A DNA stretch of 12,315 bases, from the NCBI GenBank assembly GCA_028565635.1, contig JAOXYB010046158.1, positions 1 to 12,315 on the forward strand, given 5' to 3'. Positions 9,093 through 12,315 of the stretch are shown piece after piece. Origin of the DNA: Phoronis ovalis. Lineage: Eukaryota > Phoronida > Phoronidae. The notes under the pieces were generated by a model, which ran no database searches, was not told the origin of the DNA, and was given only the letters and a program-made list of their open reading frames with translations. The position numbers were made by a program, and so were the translations under genes. The stretch's first letter is position 1, and every line of letters starts with the position of its first letter.

Positions 9093-9544
9093 GACTAAAT
9101 CCATCCGTTACGGTTCCGTACCTTCTCAACTAACGTCTGGGCTTAACCATAGTCAATGTTTGTTTATTGTCTCGAAAAGCAGAATGACGATATATAGTCT
9201 CTTTCTTTCTATATAAAGTGTCCCGAAAGTCTTGACACCAATCAAATTGCAGCTTACAATAATATGTATAACAGTGGACTAAACGGGTAGGAAGTCGATT
9301 ACACATGTACGCATGCTAGGTTAACAGAGTTTATCTATAGTCCGCTAAGCAAATAGTAAGCCCCCGGCAATACTTCTTTGAAATGAGTCATAGTGATAGA
9401 ATAGACGTGGTAGAAGACAGTGGATCACGCAGAGAGAAAGGCTCATCTCGGTTGGGAAAAGATTGATGACCTAATTACTTTGCTCTCGTTAAATTGAAGG
9501 AATATAACAAACATTGACTATGGTTAAGCCCAGACAGACGTTAG
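9093..9544 (-). mobile_element. Inverted-repeat DNA element, copy B, right end truncated, 452 bp
   Basis: The left end 9093-9155 (GACTAAATCCATCCGTTA, then ACGTCTGGGCTTAACCATAGTCA) is intact. The right end keeps only the inner part of the terminal repeat (9515-9544) and lacks the outermost 35 bases or so. The interior, read on the opposite strand, matches copy A at many blocks, for example CAATCAAATTGCAGCTTACAATA at 9239-9261 against its reverse complement near 8687-8709. It carries a small local duplication, CAGACAGACG, in the right terminal repeat. Confidence 0.72.
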
Positions 9545-9947
9545 TGCATCATTGTGTGAACGAACATGCCTTATACGACTGTTGTAGTGACAATTTTAAT
9601 TATTCCAAAACCCATTGCCTCTTGAATATGGCATGTGGTATGCTAGAATCACTGAACAAAACATTATCATGCAGACACGGCTGTAAATTTTTGTTAATGA
9701 AAATTAGTGTTACAATTTAGAGTGATAGTGTAGTAGCGTAACTACATGACATTATAACTATAACAGACAGTACTGGATGATATTTTGTAGATGTGTGCAT
9801 CAAGGGTAACAATTTTATGTAACTATCTCCACGCCAGCAGGACATGTAATCTCTACAGCCTCACGTTGGATTCAAACATCATTAAAGTAATTCCCTGTGC
9901 ACCTCCAGACATAGATAGGTTTACGTATACATTTAAAAAGAACTTAC

Positions 9948-10052
9948 AATGTGTATTCCTTTCCCTTCTTTTTTGTTGAAAATGTTATAACCAGCAGTTA
10001 ATAATGTATATGGAAGTGGGATAATCGTAGTGGAACCCCTAGACAACGAAAC
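9948..10052 (-). CDS. Exon 2: IgGFc-binding domain, middle strand and GKGIHI motif
   Basis: This exon is 105 bases, exactly 35 codons, in phase 0 at both ends. The acceptor TGCATTGCAG precedes 10052 and a consensus donor GTAAGT follows 9948. It reads VSLSRGSTT, then PLP, and ends in EGKGIHI. In the IgGFc-binding family the same order occurs: a Val-Thr-Arg-Gly strand, a Leu-Pro turn, then Asn/Lys-Lys-Gly-Ile-His-Ile. Joining it to the previous exon (ending FPTQE) and the next (starting ISTGF) keeps the frame and the family spacing. The exon has no internal stop or frameshift. It sits about 400 bases beyond the outer end of an inverted-repeat element in intron 1 and about 400 bases from another in intron 2, and neither touches the splice sites. 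It is too short to be found by open-frame length alone. Confidence 0.85.
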
Positions 10053-11746
10053 CTGCAATGCACATAAATTGTTGTTGTTTCAGTTTTTTTAAAAACAAAG
10101 CATCTGTTAGATACTGTCCTTGTAGAACTTGCGAAATTTCACAAAACGCCGATCATGACTGTTAACTAATCTATTTAACACCAAGTAATAAGGAACATTT
10201 TGATAAGTACTTCATCTACCTAATGAAACGCCATCAATATGGAAAACCAAGAATATTAAACAAGAACATGTTGTACTGTTTCCTTTATCAGCTTCAAAAT
10301 GAGCGTGTCTGATTTTCTTATAAATACAAAAATGATTAATACTAACCGGAGCTTGTACGTATTTCTAAGACATGTTTTGAGAAAAATATATGAATAAAAA
10401 TAAAATAAATATCCAGTCGTGCCGACAAATGATAGGAACCCATCATCACTCACGTAGACTACTATTGATCTCATAATGTATAAATGAAATTCCGCAATAA
10501 CTTTGGGAAAAACATAATTTCCTTCACCTGAATAAAAGTGAAAACGGCGACACTACGTAATGTAGAATGTGGTATTTTTAATTTTTCAAATGCTCATTTT
10601 CTTATGAAAAATATTAAAAAAACTTGGACGTAAAATCAACAAGTATCTCGCTTGATTTCGTCGTACTTGTTTTACATGGGAAATAAACACTCAAGCAAAA
10701 CGATGATAATTTGCATATCAATTCAGAAGTAACACCACACGTGTAAATAATCTTTTGTCTGGCACTTCCGTAACATGAGCATTACTGAGGAAAAGTCCCA
10801 AAGAGTGGCGATAAGCATGCCGCTGAACATCATTAACTACATTTATAATTATTTGCCATTGGTGTTTGCCCCTGGGGTGTTTTAATGAAATACCGTTTAC
10901 TTTAAAATACTCTTTAAAATAAATAGCCACAAACGTTGTGGAAGAGAAACTCCCGGCTCAAACAATGGAATATTTTGGCAATATTATTGCACATGTCACA
11001 TAGAAAAACTATGATAATCATCATACAGAGATTTCGCATATTTCGTAAGTATTGACATTGTCCCTTGTGCATAAAACTCTAACTACACTCGTAATAATGT
11101 TCTAGTGAGAAACTTTTAAACATTTTTCATAAAAAGTGGACATTTGAAAAATTCCAAATACCAAATACACTAGGTTGTTGTCGCCGTTTTCACCTATATT
11201 CACGTGTCTTGAAGCGAATTATGTTTTTCCCAAAGTTATATATTGCGGAATTTCGGTTATTTATACTTCATGAGATCAATTGTATTGCATGCGAAATTGT
11301 TTAAAATAATAACTTTCTTCTCTGGGTGTTTCTGATGAAGAAAAAGCTATAATATGAACAATAGGACACTTTAGGAAACTTAAGTTGAATTTTGGGTAAT
11401 ATAGTATTCTGATTTTGACTAAAGATTGCGTCTGATTAAAGCAAGCGTGCCAGGTTTTATTCTAAAGAGAACTGAATGTATTGTTGATGTTATATTGTAT
11501 TATAAATCTCTATATGAAGCCCTTAATGTGGAATTATTGAATTGCGGATTTGTGCATTTTGAGAATAATACATTCATTGGAAACTTATGCGAATATAACG
11601 GCGCCGTTACATTCGTAAATACATCTTAGTGACTCTTTTAACATTGTGTTCATGCAGGAGCATCTACCTTTTCCGCATGTGCCATCACAGGGAACATGAA
11701 TTAAATGAAGGGATGAAAAATGTATGCTCTAATTGTGATTACAAAC
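10053..11746 (-). other. Intron 1 of the IgGFc-like gene
   Basis: This is a 1694-base intron with a GTTTGT donor and a TGCATTGCAG acceptor. Its middle is an 823-base inverted-repeat element (10461-11283). The rest is AT-rich sequence with scattered short open frames on both strands that show no family motif. Confidence 0.7.
10461..11283. mobile_element. Inverted-repeat DNA element with long terminal arms, 823 bp
   Basis: The arms 10461-10627 and 11107-11283 are imperfect reverse complements. Shared blocks include ATTGATCTCAT at the outer edge, AAATTCCGCAATA, ACTTTGGGAAAAACATAATT, GTGAAAACGGCGACA and TTTTTCAAATG. The unique centre of about 480 bases holds a 70-codon minus-strand frame (10718-10930) without a motif I recognise, and a 12-bp hairpin at 10630-10675 (GTAAAA...TACTTGTTTTAC). 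Long arms and a modest centre fit a foldback or MITE-like element. No target-site duplication was clear. It is not related by eye to copies A and B. Confidence 0.72.
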
Positions 11747-11946
11747 CTCCTGCGTAGGAAAAAGATTCTGTCCACGAGGAACAGTTATTGTAATATTTAC
11801 ATCCGAATCAAAGGCGTAGATTATAATTTCCGGTTTTCCTCCAGTATTCTTATGATTTTGACCAAATACCAAGAAGAATTCTTTGCCTTGACTGTCTATG
11901 TGAACATAAGCTGATTTTTGCAGCTCAAGTTCAGAGCGCTCCGCAT
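11747..11946 (-). CDS. Exon 1 of those seen: N-terminal part of IgGFc-binding domain
   Basis: This 200-base exon starts with two bases of a split codon, followed by 66 codons, and ends in phase 0. Its key stretch is GKEFFLVFGQN at about codons 20-30, the hallmark opening of the IgGFc-binding domain (Gly-x-Glu-Phe, hydrophobic strand, Asn). A strand-like IIIYAFDSDVNITITVP follows at about codons 40-56, matching the family's Val/Ile-Thr-rich beta strand. The acceptor is the TTTAG just before 11946 and the donor is GTTTGT from 11746. The frame would stay open to a TAG at 11729-11731 without splicing, but the next exon joins in frame and supplies the expected continuation. It has no ATG start. 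The domain is known from secreted mucin-like and cell-surface proteins, and a role in mucus or immunity is inference. The acceptor choice is less sure than the donor, since other AGs lie nearby. Confidence 0.82.
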
Positions 11947-12266
11947 CTAAAGCATCATAAAGAAATTAATATAGATCGAAGTTACCTAAGAAACATTTAC
12001 ACGCTCTAGAATTAGAAACACAAGTTAAATATATATTATACAATAAGGAACATGTATCCAGTATTTTATTTGATATAGTGATCAATGAAGAAAGGCAAAT
12101 CAATTGCTCATCTTCAACAAGAGAGCGCCGGCAATGAAAAAAGTGGAACACTAAAGTTTATTTATAATATTATCAAGAAATTAATATAGACTGACGCTAG
12201 CTAATGGAATGGCATGCATTCAGATCTAGAATTAGAAATGAAATTAATTTTAACGAAAGTTAAATA
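11929..12266. repeat. Diverged direct duplication around the exon-1 acceptor
   Basis: Blocks in 11929-12031 recur in the same order in 12117-12266. They are GAGAGCGC/CAGAGCGC, CTAAAG, AAGAAATTAATATAGA (about 11960 and 12175), TCTAGAATTAGAAA (12005-12018 and 12225-12238) and GTTAAATA (12024 and 12259). On the minus strand this duplicates the end of an intron, its AG and the first bases of the exon. The outer copy is diverged and has no long matching exon. Confidence 0.55.
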
Positions 12267-12315
12267 CATTTTCAAAGGCAAAAACTAATATTTATAAACT
12301 TGAAACTTTTTGCTC
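12032..12315. other. Right edge: upstream side of the gene
   Basis: This should be intron or 5' region of the minus-strand gene. It contains the outer copy of the local duplication. No signal-peptide exon was recognised, so the start of the gene is probably further right. Confidence 0.4.

Larger units (their letters stand above)
8355..9544. repeat. Large imperfect palindrome made by element copies A and B
   Basis: Copies A and B face each other across a 244-base unique spacer (8849-9092). The 1190-base region is therefore a long inverted repeat with arms of about 450-490 bases, and each arm also has its own inverted ends. Because it lies in intron 2, the unspliced transcript would contain complementary arms. 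Confidence 0.75.
6352..9947 (-). other. Intron 2 of the IgGFc-like gene
   Basis: This is a 3596-base intron with a consensus GTAAGT donor and an ATTGCAG acceptor. It contains a LINE fragment in the opposite orientation (6733-7705), a GC- and G-rich patch (7801-7860), and two head-to-head copies of an inverted-repeat element (8355-9544). Nothing recognisable was seen in 7861-8354, 8849-9092 or 9545-9947 beyond short chance open frames. Confidence 0.7.
2760..11946 (-). other. Partial gene span: IgGFc-binding-protein-like gene, four exons seen
   Basis: Four short minus-strand exons join into one stop-free reading frame of about 191 codons that follows the IgGFc-binding domain from its N-terminal part to its DLTG motif. 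The introns are 1694, 3596 and 3321 bases, each with GT at the start and AG at the end. The phases agree at each junction: 0 to 0, 0 to 0, and one base joined to two bases. The order of motifs is collinear with the family, which is hard to get by chance. No start codon, signal peptide or stop belonging to the protein was identified, so both ends are probably outside the window. None of the four exons encodes a cysteine. All three introns carry transposon-like inserts. The gene shows no frameshift or stop, so it is probably active and not a pseudogene. Confidence 0.82.

Noticed and set aside
10718-10930. 70-codon minus-strand frame in the centre of the long-arm element
   Set aside because: No transposase motif was seen and there is no start context. 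Length alone is not evidence.
11426-11629. 67-codon plus-strand frame ending with a beta-helix-like NNTFIGN...NGAVTF stretch
   Set aside because: It starts with TTG, has only one repeat-like unit, and lies antisense within intron 1. The resemblance is too short.
11650-11697. Minus-strand EGF-like CDGTCGKGRCSC stretch
   Set aside because: It falls just after the exon-1 donor with a TAG between them, has no usable acceptor, and is not part of the domain order. Exon 2 already supplies the continuation.
11986-12005. Possible 20-base micro-exon with good AG and GTAAC borders
   Set aside because: The intron left between it and exon 1 would be only about 39 bases, too short for normal splicing.
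1-12315. CRISPR array, tRNA or rRNA genes, bacterial operon structure
   Set aside because: There are no regular spaced repeats, no tRNA arm motifs and no consecutive long frames. The DNA is clearly eukaryotic in style.

Overview
The window looks like nuclear DNA from an animal, most likely a marine invertebrate and possibly a bivalve mollusc. It is AT-rich, has no dense gene packing, holds short exons with GT-AG borders, and carries a decayed LINE and several inverted-repeat DNA transposons. The taxon is inferred from the protein family and the LINE type and has not been tested. Most ATG-started open frames of 60-80 codons here are chance frames or antisense shadows. The real coding signal is in short exons without a start codon. 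| Main gene: four minus-strand exons (11747-11946, 9948-10052, 6204-6351, 2760-2882) join in compatible phases (0/0, 0/0, 1/1) and read without a stop for about 191 codons. Together they match the first two thirds or so of an IgGFc-binding-protein N-terminal domain (Pfam IgGFc_binding), a secreted or mucus-associated domain that is strongly expanded in invertebrates. The 5' end of the gene (signal peptide) should lie beyond the right edge. The 3' part of the domain and anything after it should lie beyond the left edge, because no convincing next exon was found to the left of 2760. | Introns: intron 1 (10053-11746) holds an 823-bp element with arms of about 170 bp (10461-11283). Intron 2 (6352-9947) holds a broken, sense-to-plus LINE reverse-transcriptase fragment (6733-7705) and two head-to-head copies of a 450-500 bp element with 63-bp terminal inverted repeats (8355-8848 and 9093-9544). 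Intron 3 (2883-6203) holds two TTAA-flanked candidate elements (3379-4813 and 5315-5978). The gene is therefore a host for several unrelated mobile elements, some of which would fold into long hairpins in its pre-mRNA. | Left flank (1-2759): a degenerate pogo/Tigger-like DDE transposase remnant (1107-1271, minus), small repeats and hairpins, a perfect CRE octamer, and one unassigned exon-like frame (846-982, minus). Right flank (11947-12315): a diverged direct duplication of the region around the first exon's splice acceptor. | No RNA gene, CRISPR array or prokaryotic feature was seen. I did not find a clearly new system. The points most worth checking are the hidden IgGFc-type gene, the inverted pair of elements in its second intron, and the TTAA-bounded elements.
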